Below are positions 16,976 to 25,330 of a stretch of 64,000 bases of DNA, one piece after another. The stretch is from the NCBI GenBank assembly GCA_965199845.1, contig CBDATZ010000052.1, forward strand, positions 310,001 through 374,000, written 5' to 3'. The notes beneath the pieces are model-generated. The model searched no databases. It was given only the letters and a program-made list of their open reading frames with translations, and was not told where the DNA came from. This DNA is from Ilyomonas sp965199845. Lineage in GTDB: Bacteria; Bacteroidota; Bacteroidia; Chitinophagales; Chitinophagaceae. The translations under genes were made by a program, and so were the position numbers. Positions within the stretch are counted from its first letter, which is position 1. Every line of letters begins with the position of its first letter.

Positions 16976-18496
16976 TTATCCTCTTAAATTGAACGATACA
17001 GGAGGCAATGTGCGTGTGCCGCCCGGACCTGACGCTTTAATATTATCTATAATTACCGCTGTTTTAGGACGGCATTTTTCAATTAAATCTCTTACTGAAT
17101 TGAATGTATTACCTGTTACTTCTTTATAGGCAAATCCTTCCGGCATTCCCGGACCTGTAAATGTAATAGTGAAGCTGGTAACCGAAAATTTAACGCCTTC
17201 GAACACAAAGTTTTCCAATTCGGCGCGAACACCAGCCTGCGCTTTAAATTCATTTACACCCATCATACCGCCTTTGCTGGCGCCAACCATACCAACCGGA
17301 TCAGGAACTGTTTTTACACGGAATGGAAACTGCTGCGGTTTACCATCAACGTTCAAGGTAATGTTAGCCGTTCCTGGTTTACCGGGGCGAACAATATAAT
17401 GTCCGGGTTTGTCTTTGGTAGCACTTCCGTTATCAATACCGAAAGTTACTTTTTCATCACCCACAGTACCACCGCTTACAGACACCGGGTTATCTAATCC
17501 AATATAAAGAACTTTTACTGCATCAGCACTTACCGTAGCACCTGTTGGTGAGCCTACCGTATAAGGAATTTCTTTATCAAGAATGCCTTGTGTGCCGTCT
17601 GGTTTAGTAAACGAAATATGAACCCTTTTAGTATAAGAACCTGGTCCGCCAACTGTAGTTTTATATAACGCAGCGCCGTCTGCACCAATAGGAACTGATG
17701 CGCCATCAATTGATACAATTGGTTTTGCGTCGGAATTAAAAGCACCTACGCCAGCCGTAATTTGCAATTCCTGACCTGGCATTAAATATTGTGAACTTTG
17801 ACCCGCAAATGCCTGAAACTGGTTGTAAACAACTTTTACTGTACCGATTTGATTATGACAATATTCAACAACCTGTGATTCGCTGTTTTTTACATCATTT
17901 TGAAACTTACTCAAAATGGTAACCGCAGCAATAGCCGGCGTCATTCTGAAATAAGCTGCTGTCCAGGTATTGTTGGTTGGATTTTCAACCTTCGGCATGG
18001 ATAAATCAATAGGTAAAGAAGTAGCAAATTCTTTTGCAATAGCCGGATCAATTCCCAATAATGCTTTTTTAAAATCAGCCAACTTAGCTTTCAATTTTTC
18101 ACCTTCACCCTGCTCATCCATTAAACGCGTGGCTGCTTCCAAACTGCCTTCGTTGAATTTGCCGGTAGCCGGATCTAAATCAGCCTCTTTTTTTAATCTA
18201 TCCTGAAGAGTTAAGATATATTGATTCATATCGTCTGATAATTTTTTAGCATTATCAGCTTTTGCTCCCCATAAAGTTGCTTTTTCCGCCGTTTTCGGAT
18301 CTTTCTTTAACTCGGCCAAAGAATTAAACAAGGTTTTGTTTTTATCCTCGATTGTATTGGTTGCATTGTTTAAGCTGTTATTTACAGTCTTAAAGGCATT
18401 CAGAATTTCTGATGATACGTTAAGTGCCAGCAATGCTGTAAGCACCAAGTACATCAGGTTAATCATTTTCTGCCGTGGCTCTTTAGGTAGTGCCAT
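16976..18496 (-). CDS. gldM: Type IX secretion / gliding motor protein GldM
   Basis: A 506-residue protein with one N-terminal membrane helix (about 13-32, MYLVLTALLALNVSSEIL) and a long periplasmic part. That part contains a helical segment, then several beta-sandwich domains ending in GTRTLPPVSFNLRG. GldM dimers pair with GldL pentamers to form the proton-driven inner-membrane motor that powers T9SS and gliding. The N terminus MALPKEPRQKMINLMYLVL is highly characteristic. It lies 101 bp downstream of gldL, and a hairpin occupies that gap. Confidence 0.97.
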   Translation of the reverse strand: MALPKEPRQKMINLMYLVLTALLALNVSSEILNAFKTVNNSLNNATNTIEDKNKTLFNSLAELKKDPKTAEKATLWGAKADNAKKLSDDMNQYILTLQDRLKKEADLDPATGKFNEGSLEAATRLMDEQGEGEKLKAKLADFKKALLGIDPAIAKEFATSLPIDLSMPKVENPTNNTWTAAYFRMTPAIAAVTILSKFQNDVKNSESQVVEYCHNQIGTVKVVYNQFQAFAGQSSQYLMPGQELQITAGVGAFNSDAKPIVSIDGASVPIGADGAALYKTTVGGPGSYTKRVHISFTKPDGTQGILDKEIPYTVGSPTGATVSADAVKVLYIGLDNPVSVSGGTVGDEKVTFGIDNGSATKDKPGHYIVRPGKPGTANITLNVDGKPQQFPFRVKTVPDPVGMVGASKGGMMGVNEFKAQAGVRAELENFVFEGVKFSVTSFTITFTGPGMPEGFAYKEVTGNTFNSVRDLIEKCRPKTAVIIDNIKASGPGGTRTLPPVSFNLRG

Positions 18497-18530
18497 TTTA
18501 GTAGTACAATTTTGTCTTTAATGATGTGAT

Positions 18531-18575
18531 AAAACAAGAGAATCAAGTTGCACCGGCAATCTCATTCTCTTGTTT
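18531..18575 (-). promoter_or_regulatory. Intra-operon hairpin between gldL and gldM
   Basis: Perfect 12-bp arms (AAACAAGAGAAT and ATTCTCTTGTTT) enclose a 20-nt loop. On the minus strand the 3-prime arm ends in TTTT, so it can act as a leaky terminator, an RNA-processing site or a stabiliser. It may set GldL:GldM stoichiometry. Confidence 0.6.
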
Positions 18576-18597
18576 ATGATATAATTTTTTCTTTACT

Positions 18598-19368
18598 TTA
18601 TTTTAGTTGCATCGCTGTAAGCATTCCACCATAAACCTGGTTCAGTTTAGATAGGTTTGTGGCTAATGCAGCAATCTGAGCTTGTGCACGTTTTGCATCT
18701 TCCGCGCTGGTTGACATAGCTTCAGAGGCAGCTGTCAATCTGCTGTAGAAAGAATTTAATGCTTTCAGGTGATTATTGCTTTCCTGCATTTCTAACTGGT
18801 AAATAGTGTTTAAAGACGACAGGTTTTTAGTAAGAACCTGAACCTGATCCTGGTAGCCTTTTGTGCTATCGGATGCAGAGCTAAGCGCATTCATAGAAGT
18901 TGCAAATTTTGAATACGCATCTTTTACAGTGCCCATAGCGGCTGTTGCTTCATTTGTTTTTGCAGTATAATCGCCGGTCGCTTTTACTACATCACTTATT
19001 TCGCCCATCTTGTCTACCGTAGTTCCTAATTTCTGGAAACCTGCGCTTAATTTAGACAAATTTACGGGTGTAATATCCGCATCTTTCAGCATTTTTTCCA
19101 TGCTGGCTAATGCCGGGTTACCGGCCGGTGCAGCTTGTAATTCTTTTGGAAGATGTACTTCCATATCATCTACCGGTGGATAAATTAAATATAATACGCC
19201 ATATATCAGGAACACGACAGCTTCTGTGGCCAAACCCACAATCAGCATTTCATCGGCACCAGTCCAGTGCTCAATTTTAAATAACGCACCAACGATAACT
19301 ATTGCCGCAGCAACAGATACGATGATGTCAACCATTCTACTTACTTTAGGAGGAATTGCAGCTGCCAT
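18598..19368 (-). CDS. gldL: Type IX secretion / gliding motor protein GldL
   Basis: A 256-residue inner-membrane protein with two N-terminal helices (about 12-32 and 41-64). The second contains a membrane-buried Glu in GLATEAVVFLIYG, the residue type proposed for proton flow. The remaining cytoplasmic part is Ala/Ser-rich and helical with coiled-coil tendency. It works with GldM as the T9SS motor. It lies second in the operon, 94 bp after gldK. Confidence 0.96.
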   Translation of the reverse strand: MAAAIPPKVSRMVDIIVSVAAAIVIVGALFKIEHWTGADEMLIVGLATEAVVFLIYGVLYLIYPPVDDMEVHLPKELQAAPAGNPALASMEKMLKDADITPVNLSKLSAGFQKLGTTVDKMGEISDVVKATGDYTAKTNEATAAMGTVKDAYSKFATSMNALSSASDSTKGYQDQVQVLTKNLSSLNTIYQLEMQESNNHLKALNSFYSRLTAASEAMSTSAEDAKRAQAQIAALATNLSKLNQVYGGMLTAMQLK

Positions 19369-19462
19369 TTTCGCTTTTATTTTTTTGTATTGATTAAGAC
19401 AATGTTTACGGCACTTTCTACCGTAATTTTATGATATTGATATGAAAGAAAAGAAATGATTT

Positions 19463-20746
19463 TTATCTTTTTATTTGTGCCGGTAAATCTATTACACAAC
19501 GGAAACCAATGTAAGATTTTGCCGAATCCTGATATTCGTAGCTGCGCGAACTGGTCTGAAGATAATAAGCGACATCTTTCCAGCTACCGCCACGTACCAC
19601 TTTACGTTTCATCAGCGGCGGATCTGTATCTTTCGCATTATAACGAACTGTTGGATTCATATCGTGTTGAAAATTGTAAGAACCTTCATAAAAATAAGAT
19701 TCTGTCCATTCGGCTACGTTACCCGCCATATTGTATAAACCAAAATCATTCGGCCAATACGCATCGGCACGAACAGTATAGAAACCGCCATCTTCCGGAT
19801 AATTACCACGACCAGGCTTGAAGTTGGCTAACAAACAACCTTTTTTATTACGCGTATAATAGTTACCCCAGGGATACATTGATTGTGTACGTCCGCCGCG
19901 GGCTGCATATTCCCACTCGGCTTCTGTAGGTAACCGGAAATCGCTTTCCTGCGCAAATTTCTTTCTTTCCAGAAAGCTGTTTAAGTAATGTGTTCTCCAG
20001 CTACAGAAAGCAACTGCCTGTTTCCAGGTAACGCCGACAACCGGATAATTGCCAAATGAAGGATGAGAAAAATAACGTTTTGCCATTGGCTCGTTATAAG
20101 AATAAGAGAAATCTCTCATCCAAACCAAGGTATCAGGAAATACTTTTTGCGGATAACGATAAATGAAATCTTTACGTGGGCGACCAATATTTGTACGTTT
20201 TACAGCTTCGTCATAATCATAACCCTGAACGCTGTAAACAATTTTATCAGGATCTAATTCCATTTTGCCATAAATGCGGTTATCAGGCGCTAACACAAGT
20301 CCTGATAATTTTTCCATAGTTGATTTATCGCCCCATTTAATACCAGCCGCTTTTTTCCAGTCAACGGCGCTATCGCCGTTAGCACCACTTTTAATGTATC
20401 CCAACTCTACAGCTGCCAAAGAGTCTCTTGTCCAATATAAAAACTGGCGGTATTCGTTGTTGGTAATTTCGGTAGCATCCATCCAGAAACCGGAAATAGA
20501 CACAGCTTTATTACGCGAAGTAAAACTGAAATTTAAATCTTCATCGCTTGGCCCCATGTGAAATGTTCCCGGCGGAACGTAAACCATACCGGTTGGTTTG
20601 GTCATACTGTTACGGGAACTGACAGCTATACCTACAAGCTGACCATTGTCGGGCACTGCACTTTTAGTTTTTCCACCTTTATTGCAACTAATTGCAGTAA
20701 CAACAATTGTAGTAAGTGTTAGCAATGTAATAAGTTGGGTCTTCAT
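19463..20746 (-). CDS. gldK: Type IX secretion lipoprotein GldK (formylglycine-enzyme-like fold)
   Basis: A 427-residue lipoprotein with lipobox cysteine C21 (TAISC). The body is a SUMF1/FGE-sulfatase-like domain, with MVYVPPGTFHMGP near the start, RLPTEAEWEYAARGG in the middle and VVRGGSW...SRSY...YIGFRCV at the end. It forms the outer-membrane-associated ring with GldN. It is first in gldKLMN. The near-match TATTATTG lies upstream in the 275-bp gap, but I do not assign a promoter there. Confidence 0.96.
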   Translation of the reverse strand: MKTQLITLLTLTTIVVTAISCNKGGKTKSAVPDNGQLVGIAVSSRNSMTKPTGMVYVPPGTFHMGPSDEDLNFSFTSRNKAVSISGFWMDATEITNNEYRQFLYWTRDSLAAVELGYIKSGANGDSAVDWKKAAGIKWGDKSTMEKLSGLVLAPDNRIYGKMELDPDKIVYSVQGYDYDEAVKRTNIGRPRKDFIYRYPQKVFPDTLVWMRDFSYSYNEPMAKRYFSHPSFGNYPVVGVTWKQAVAFCSWRTHYLNSFLERKKFAQESDFRLPTEAEWEYAARGGRTQSMYPWGNYYTRNKKGCLLANFKPGRGNYPEDGGFYTVRADAYWPNDFGLYNMAGNVAEWTESYFYEGSYNFQHDMNPTVRYNAKDTDPPLMKRKVVRGGSWKDVAYYLQTSSRSYEYQDSAKSYIGFRCVIDLPAQIKR

Positions 20747-21021
20747 CTATGTTATGTTTGAAACCTTTGTTTTGCTTTTTCTGATAAATTGGCAATAATA
20801 CAATTTAACGGCACATTAAAAGAATATATTGCATTAAGATTCTTTAATCGTAATATAAATTTTATTAAATGCTAAAAAATAAATCAGATTGAATTTCAAG
20901 CTTTTCGATTGCTTGTAGTTTTGGTATATCGATAGCAAAAATAGGCGCGAAAAAAATATAAAATAAATATGTAAAATAAATTTTTCGGTCAAAGAATGTT
21001 TTTTCACAGTTTTTAGAATAA

Positions 21022-23064
21022 TTACAATAACAAGTCTATTGCTTCTTCAATTTTTTCGGTAGGCTGCTTACAAATTCCTTCCCGGCAAACATAAATTAAG
21101 GTTTTACCATCATTGAATCTGTTTCTCAATAATGTAAAATGATCGATCGTTTCCGGTTCTGTTGTCGCCACTTGTATTATTTTATTTGCTATAAAATTCT
21201 TTTGTAATTGGTGCAAATAGTCTTTCGCATTTGTACCGGTAATAATAATTTCATTGGTTCCTTTTATCACTTCCTGGTAAGCCATTGCCCAGACGCCAAA
21301 AGAAGTCGGATATTTTTTGATAGCGTCAGAAATATTCCAAAGCATGTTTTGAAACTTTATTTCCCAGTCTTTTTTATCAAATACAATAGAAAGATAATGC
21401 AGGCACATTGCCATTACCGAATTACCGGATGGCGTGGCGCCATCATACATTTCTGTTTTCCTGACTACAACATCAGACTGATAATCGGGTGTGTAAAAGA
21501 ACATATTGGAATCATCGCCGGCAAAGTGTTCCAATACATATTCGGTTAGCTTTTTTGCCTGTAACAGATAATCGCCGTTTGCTGTTATTTCCTGCAATTG
21601 TATATATGCCCAAACCAGGTAAGCATAGTCGTCTAAAAATGCAAAATGATTGGCTTTGCCATCTTTCCAGCTATGCTGCCAAAGACCTTCTTTACATAAG
21701 TTTTTCTCGAGGAAAGCGATATTGTCCTTTGCCAGATTTACAAATTCCGGATCGCCCAACGCAGCAAAAGCTTTACAACAAGCGGTTACCATCAGCGCAT
21801 TCCAGCCAAGAATAATTTTATCATCTAACTGCGGGCGAATTCTTTTTCCCCTGGTTGCCATCAGCTTTTGCCTGCAATCATTTATCCTTTTTTTTGTTTG
21901 ATTGTCTGATATAAGATTTTGCCAATCGTTTTGATGTGACAGCCAGAGAATATTTGTATGCTCCCAGTTTCCTGTATCCGTAATATCATACAAATCACAG
22001 AAAAACCGGCTATCGTTTTCACCTAATATATTCTCGATTTCGTTTTTACTCCACGTGTAATATTTTCCTTCCACACCTTCGCTATCCGCATCTAACGCAC
22101 TATAAAAGCCACCTTCGGGAGAAAGCATTTCGCGTTTAATAAATTGTATTGTATCCCGAATGGTATTGCCATACAATTCTTTCCCGGTAATCTGATAGGC
22201 TTCGCTGATGGTTGTAAGAAGCAAAGCATTATCGTACAGCATTTTTTCAAAGTGTGGCGCCAGCCATTTTTCATCGGTGCTGTAACGTGAAAAGCCGCCG
22301 CCTAATTGGTCGTAAATACCGCCACCAATCATGCTATCAAGAGAAAGAAGAGCTTGTTTTATTGATTCTTCATCGCCGGTAAAATAATAATGCCTGAAAA
22401 GATACTGGATTGAAAAAGTCTGTGGAAATTTCGGCGCCTTTCCAAAACCGCCCCAATCTGTATCAGCCGCTTTTAAAAGATTTTTATTAATTGTATTGAG
22501 ATTGGTTTCATCGAAATCTTCGTTTGCAGTTTGTTGTTGTAAAAAATTTGAGGCTGAAGACAAATGAGATAATAAATTATCTGCCTGCGCTTCTACTTCA
22601 TTCCTTTTTTCGGTAAACATATCATAGATGGCAGTTAGCAATTCTGTCCAGCTCATGCGGTTAAAAGCCCGAACCGGCGGATAGTAGGTGCCGCCATAAA
22701 AAGGTCTGCCATCGGGGAGCAGAAATACATTGAGCGGCCAACCGCCACCGCCGCTGATTGCCTGAACAGCATCCATATAAATGTGGTCTAAATCAGGACG
22801 TTCTTCGCGATCTATTTTGATATTGATGAAGTGCTTATTCATTACATCCGCCGTAGCTTCATTCTCAAAACTTTCGCGTTCCATTACATGACACCAATGG
22901 CAGGCAGCATAACCAATACTTACCAATATAGGCTTGTCTTCGCTTTTTGCTTTTTGCAAAACGTCTTCGCTCCAGGCGTGCCATTCTACCGGGTTGTGCG
23001 CGTGTTGTAAAAGATAAGGACTGGTTTCGTGAATAAGATGATTGGTGTATTTGTGGCTGCTCAC
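21022..23064 (-). CDS. Thioredoxin-domain DUF255 / YyaL-like protein
   Basis: A 680-residue protein of the YyaL/SSP411 (spermatogenesis-associated 20) family. The N-terminal thioredoxin-like DUF255 domain (about 5-170) has ACHWCHVMERESFE with C55 and C58 as a CxxC pair. The remainder is an alpha/alpha six-barrel resembling N-acylglucosamine 2-epimerases and cellobiose epimerases. No signal peptide is visible. The biochemical role in bacteria is unresolved. It lies between gldK and hemD on the same strand; distances of 275 and 209 bp suggest separate transcription. Confidence 0.9.
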   Translation of the reverse strand: MSSHKYTNHLIHETSPYLLQHAHNPVEWHAWSEDVLQKAKSEDKPILVSIGYAACHWCHVMERESFENEATADVMNKHFINIKIDREERPDLDHIYMDAVQAISGGGGWPLNVFLLPDGRPFYGGTYYPPVRAFNRMSWTELLTAIYDMFTEKRNEVEAQADNLLSHLSSASNFLQQQTANEDFDETNLNTINKNLLKAADTDWGGFGKAPKFPQTFSIQYLFRHYYFTGDEESIKQALLSLDSMIGGGIYDQLGGGFSRYSTDEKWLAPHFEKMLYDNALLLTTISEAYQITGKELYGNTIRDTIQFIKREMLSPEGGFYSALDADSEGVEGKYYTWSKNEIENILGENDSRFFCDLYDITDTGNWEHTNILWLSHQNDWQNLISDNQTKKRINDCRQKLMATRGKRIRPQLDDKIILGWNALMVTACCKAFAALGDPEFVNLAKDNIAFLEKNLCKEGLWQHSWKDGKANHFAFLDDYAYLVWAYIQLQEITANGDYLLQAKKLTEYVLEHFAGDDSNMFFYTPDYQSDVVVRKTEMYDGATPSGNSVMAMCLHYLSIVFDKKDWEIKFQNMLWNISDAIKKYPTSFGVWAMAYQEVIKGTNEIIITGTNAKDYLHQLQKNFIANKIIQVATTEPETIDHFTLLRNRFNDGKTLIYVCREGICKQPTEKIEEAIDLLL

Positions 23065-23118
23065 GTAATTTGAAATTGATTTGAATAGTAAATTTTTCTC
23101 TTTGCTTACTTATTTTCC

Positions 23119-23192
23119 GAACGATGAACGGAGCGTCGCAAGAGACGATCAACCGGAGTTACCGGCGATGGTAACATAATTGTATTTGTATT
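23119..23192 (+). repeat. CAACCGGAGT...GTAACATAA dispersed repeat, copy R3
   Basis: It shares with R4 the left-end words GAACGGAGCGTCGCAAG and GATCAACCGGAGT. The segment GTTACC-GGCGAT-GGTAAC forms a perfect 6-bp hairpin. It sits upstream of the YyaL-like gene start, so its orientation is opposite to both flanking genes. Confidence 0.8.
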
Positions 23193-23273
23193 TTACAAGT
23201 CAATACATACAGCAAATGTAAATCCAGAACTTACGATAGAAAATGACGATAGAAGAAGCTAAATAAGCAAAAA

Positions 23274-24083
23274 TTATTTTTTCCTGGCAGCCGGTATTGC
23301 AGTGGCAAGATATTTATCGAGGGCGGCTACCATACTCGGGGCTTGTGGGGAAGGAACTTTTATATCAACATGCAAACCGGCTTCTTCGCCGGCTTTTAGT
23401 GTGTTTGCACCAAAGGTGCTGATCATCATTTCGTTTTGCTGAAAATCGGGATAATTTTCTATCAGGCTTTTCACGCCGCTGGGTGTAAAAAAGCAAATCA
23501 TACTGAATATTTCTTCATCCATTACACTTTTAATATCGTTGCTCACGCTGCGATACATGAAAGCCAGTTGAAACTCGCAGTTATTTTTTTTCAGCCAGTT
23601 TACAATATCGTTATCCTGCTGATTTTCGCTACACACATACAGGAACCGTTCATTTTCTTTGTGCTTGTTAATAACATCAAACAAAGATTTATTTGTTCCG
23701 TCAGCACCATAAAACACTTTACGCTTCCGGTACAAAATAAACTTTTGCAGGTACAAAGCCACAGCTTCTGTAATACAGAAATACTTGGTTTCCTGGCTGA
23801 TGGTAATTTTCAATTCCTCGCACATACGAAAGAAATGATCAATGGCGTTACGGCTGGTAAAAATAACAGCTGTGAAGTAGGAAATATCTGTTTTTTGTCT
23901 CCGGAATTCACGTGCGGGAATGCCTTCCAGCCGAATAAACGGATGAAAGACGAGTTCGACATTGTACTTTCTGGATAAATCGAAATAAGGCGATTTATCA
24001 CTTTCAGGTTTGGGCTGCGTTATTAAAATCTTTTTGCCGCTTTTCTTTACGGCAGCAGAACTTTTTACCCCGTTTTTTAACAT
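23274..24083 (-). CDS. hemD: Uroporphyrinogen-III synthase
   Basis: A 269-residue protein of the HemD family, which cyclises hydroxymethylbilane to uroporphyrinogen III. Two Rossmann-like halves are visible, with AVIFTSRNAIDHFF (about 71-84) and ICFFTPSGVKSLIENY (about 190-205), the paired family signatures. A Lys/Ser-rich N-terminal extension of about 17 residues precedes the first strand. The neighbouring DUF4271 gene is 32 bp upstream on the same strand, a pairing common in Bacteroidota. Sequence conservation is low in this family, but the two motifs make the assignment good. Confidence 0.85.
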   Translation of the reverse strand: MLKNGVKSSAAVKKSGKKILITQPKPESDKSPYFDLSRKYNVELVFHPFIRLEGIPAREFRRQKTDISYFTAVIFTSRNAIDHFFRMCEELKITISQETKYFCITEAVALYLQKFILYRKRKVFYGADGTNKSLFDVINKHKENERFLYVCSENQQDNDIVNWLKKNNCEFQLAFMYRSVSNDIKSVMDEEIFSMICFFTPSGVKSLIENYPDFQQNEMMISTFGANTLKAGEEAGLHVDIKVPSPQAPSMVAALDKYLATAIPAARKK

Positions 24084-24115
24084 GCGACGCCTTTCAGAAA
24101 AATTTAATATAAAAC

Positions 24116-25036
24116 TTAGAGATCTCTCGTTATCAATAACACCTTATAAATAATCAGCAAAGGCAATATTTCAACGGCACAAAGGTATAGAAAAAAGTGG
24201 AGAGGATTTATTTTCAGCTTTTTTCCTACAATATTTAGCGAAACAATATAACGGTAGATTAATAATATTGAAATAATAGCTATGGCAATTGTTGTGATAA
24301 CAGAAAAATTAGCATCGGTTGCATACATAAGAACCAGCAGCAACGGAATAAAACACAAACCGGCAATTTTATTAACCAGGAAAACAATGAATTTATAATT
24401 GGCAGCCGGCTCCTGCACACTGAACGACCAGCCAAACAGAGAAATAAATAATGATTTTATAATGTAAATAACTGCCAGCGCCGAGCAAGTATATAGCCAG
24501 AGCAGAGGAAAAAAAAGAGTTACAAAAAAAGAGTCGTTTCTTATAAAAGAAGCCAACAGCAACCCGCCCGAAAGAATGAAAATGACATTGAGGAAGAAGG
24601 AAGGCAAAGCATCTTGCGTGATATTGTCTTTTGATTGCTTTTGCCGTTGCGAAGACTGGAAAAACAACCGGAACACATTTGAAAAATATTTGGGAAAAGC
24701 GGCTCGTACAATACCTGTGAAAAGTAATAAGCCTGCTAAAATATAAAATTGCTGATCTGCATTTACCGGCTGCCGCACAATATTTATAGCATATACAGAT
24801 TGCTTATTGCGCGGAATATTTTTATTAATAAAAAACTTATTAAACGCTGTGTCTTGCCGCCAGGTTAACGGAATTATTTTATTGATATGAATAACAGAAT
24901 CCGCTTTTGGAACTGTAGCCATGTTTGGTGATACTGTGTTATGAACAGAAGAATCTGTAAGACGAACGGTATCTGTTTGCGCATGAAGCGCCGTACAGAA
25001 TATAAGAAAACAGAAAAACAGAAAACGTACCGGCAT
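24116..25036 (-). CDS. DUF4271 membrane protein
   Basis: A 306-residue protein with a signal peptide (MPVRFLFFCFLIFCTALHAQ) and about six hydrophobic segments in the C-terminal two thirds, as in DUF4271. The frame extends to an ATG at 25060, but an exact -7 element at 25044-25051 lies within that extension. The ATG at 25036 gives a clean signal peptide. Function unknown; the family is regularly next to hemD in the phylum, suggesting a link to haem or envelope biogenesis (inference). Confidence 0.8.
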   Translation of the reverse strand: MPVRFLFFCFLIFCTALHAQTDTVRLTDSSVHNTVSPNMATVPKADSVIHINKIIPLTWRQDTAFNKFFINKNIPRNKQSVYAINIVRQPVNADQQFYILAGLLLFTGIVRAAFPKYFSNVFRLFFQSSQRQKQSKDNITQDALPSFFLNVIFILSGGLLLASFIRNDSFFVTLFFPLLWLYTCSALAVIYIIKSLFISLFGWSFSVQEPAANYKFIVFLVNKIAGLCFIPLLLVLMYATDANFSVITTIAIAIISILLIYRYIVSLNIVGKKLKINPLHFFLYLCAVEILPLLIIYKVLLITRDL

Positions 25037-25043
25037 AGATGAG

Positions 25044-25051
25044 CAAAAGTA
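25044..25051 (-). promoter_or_regulatory. Candidate -7 element (TACTTTTG) for DUF4271-hemD
   Basis: An exact TAnnTTTG match on the minus strand. A start site 7 nt downstream falls at about 25037, essentially on the ATG at 25036, implying a leaderless or nearly leaderless transcript. Confidence 0.4.
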
Positions 25052-25330
25052 TCGCAACAAATGTCTTTTGATAATAATAAAGAGAAACTTTTTTAATTAC
25101 AAAATACTCAAATTCTGTTTCAGAAATAATAGCCCTTTTTCATATTGGGAATATATATTATTATTTATATTGTATATTTATTTGTTGTTCATATATTTAT
25201 TTGATGGCATATTATTTCTTCTCCAGTGACGCGCTGTCAGATATACCGTTAGTAACTGTTTAAGTTTCAGAATTCAGAAAGTTCAGCATCAAAGCGGCTA
25301 AATTTTAAAAACCAAAAAATCAAAACTATC

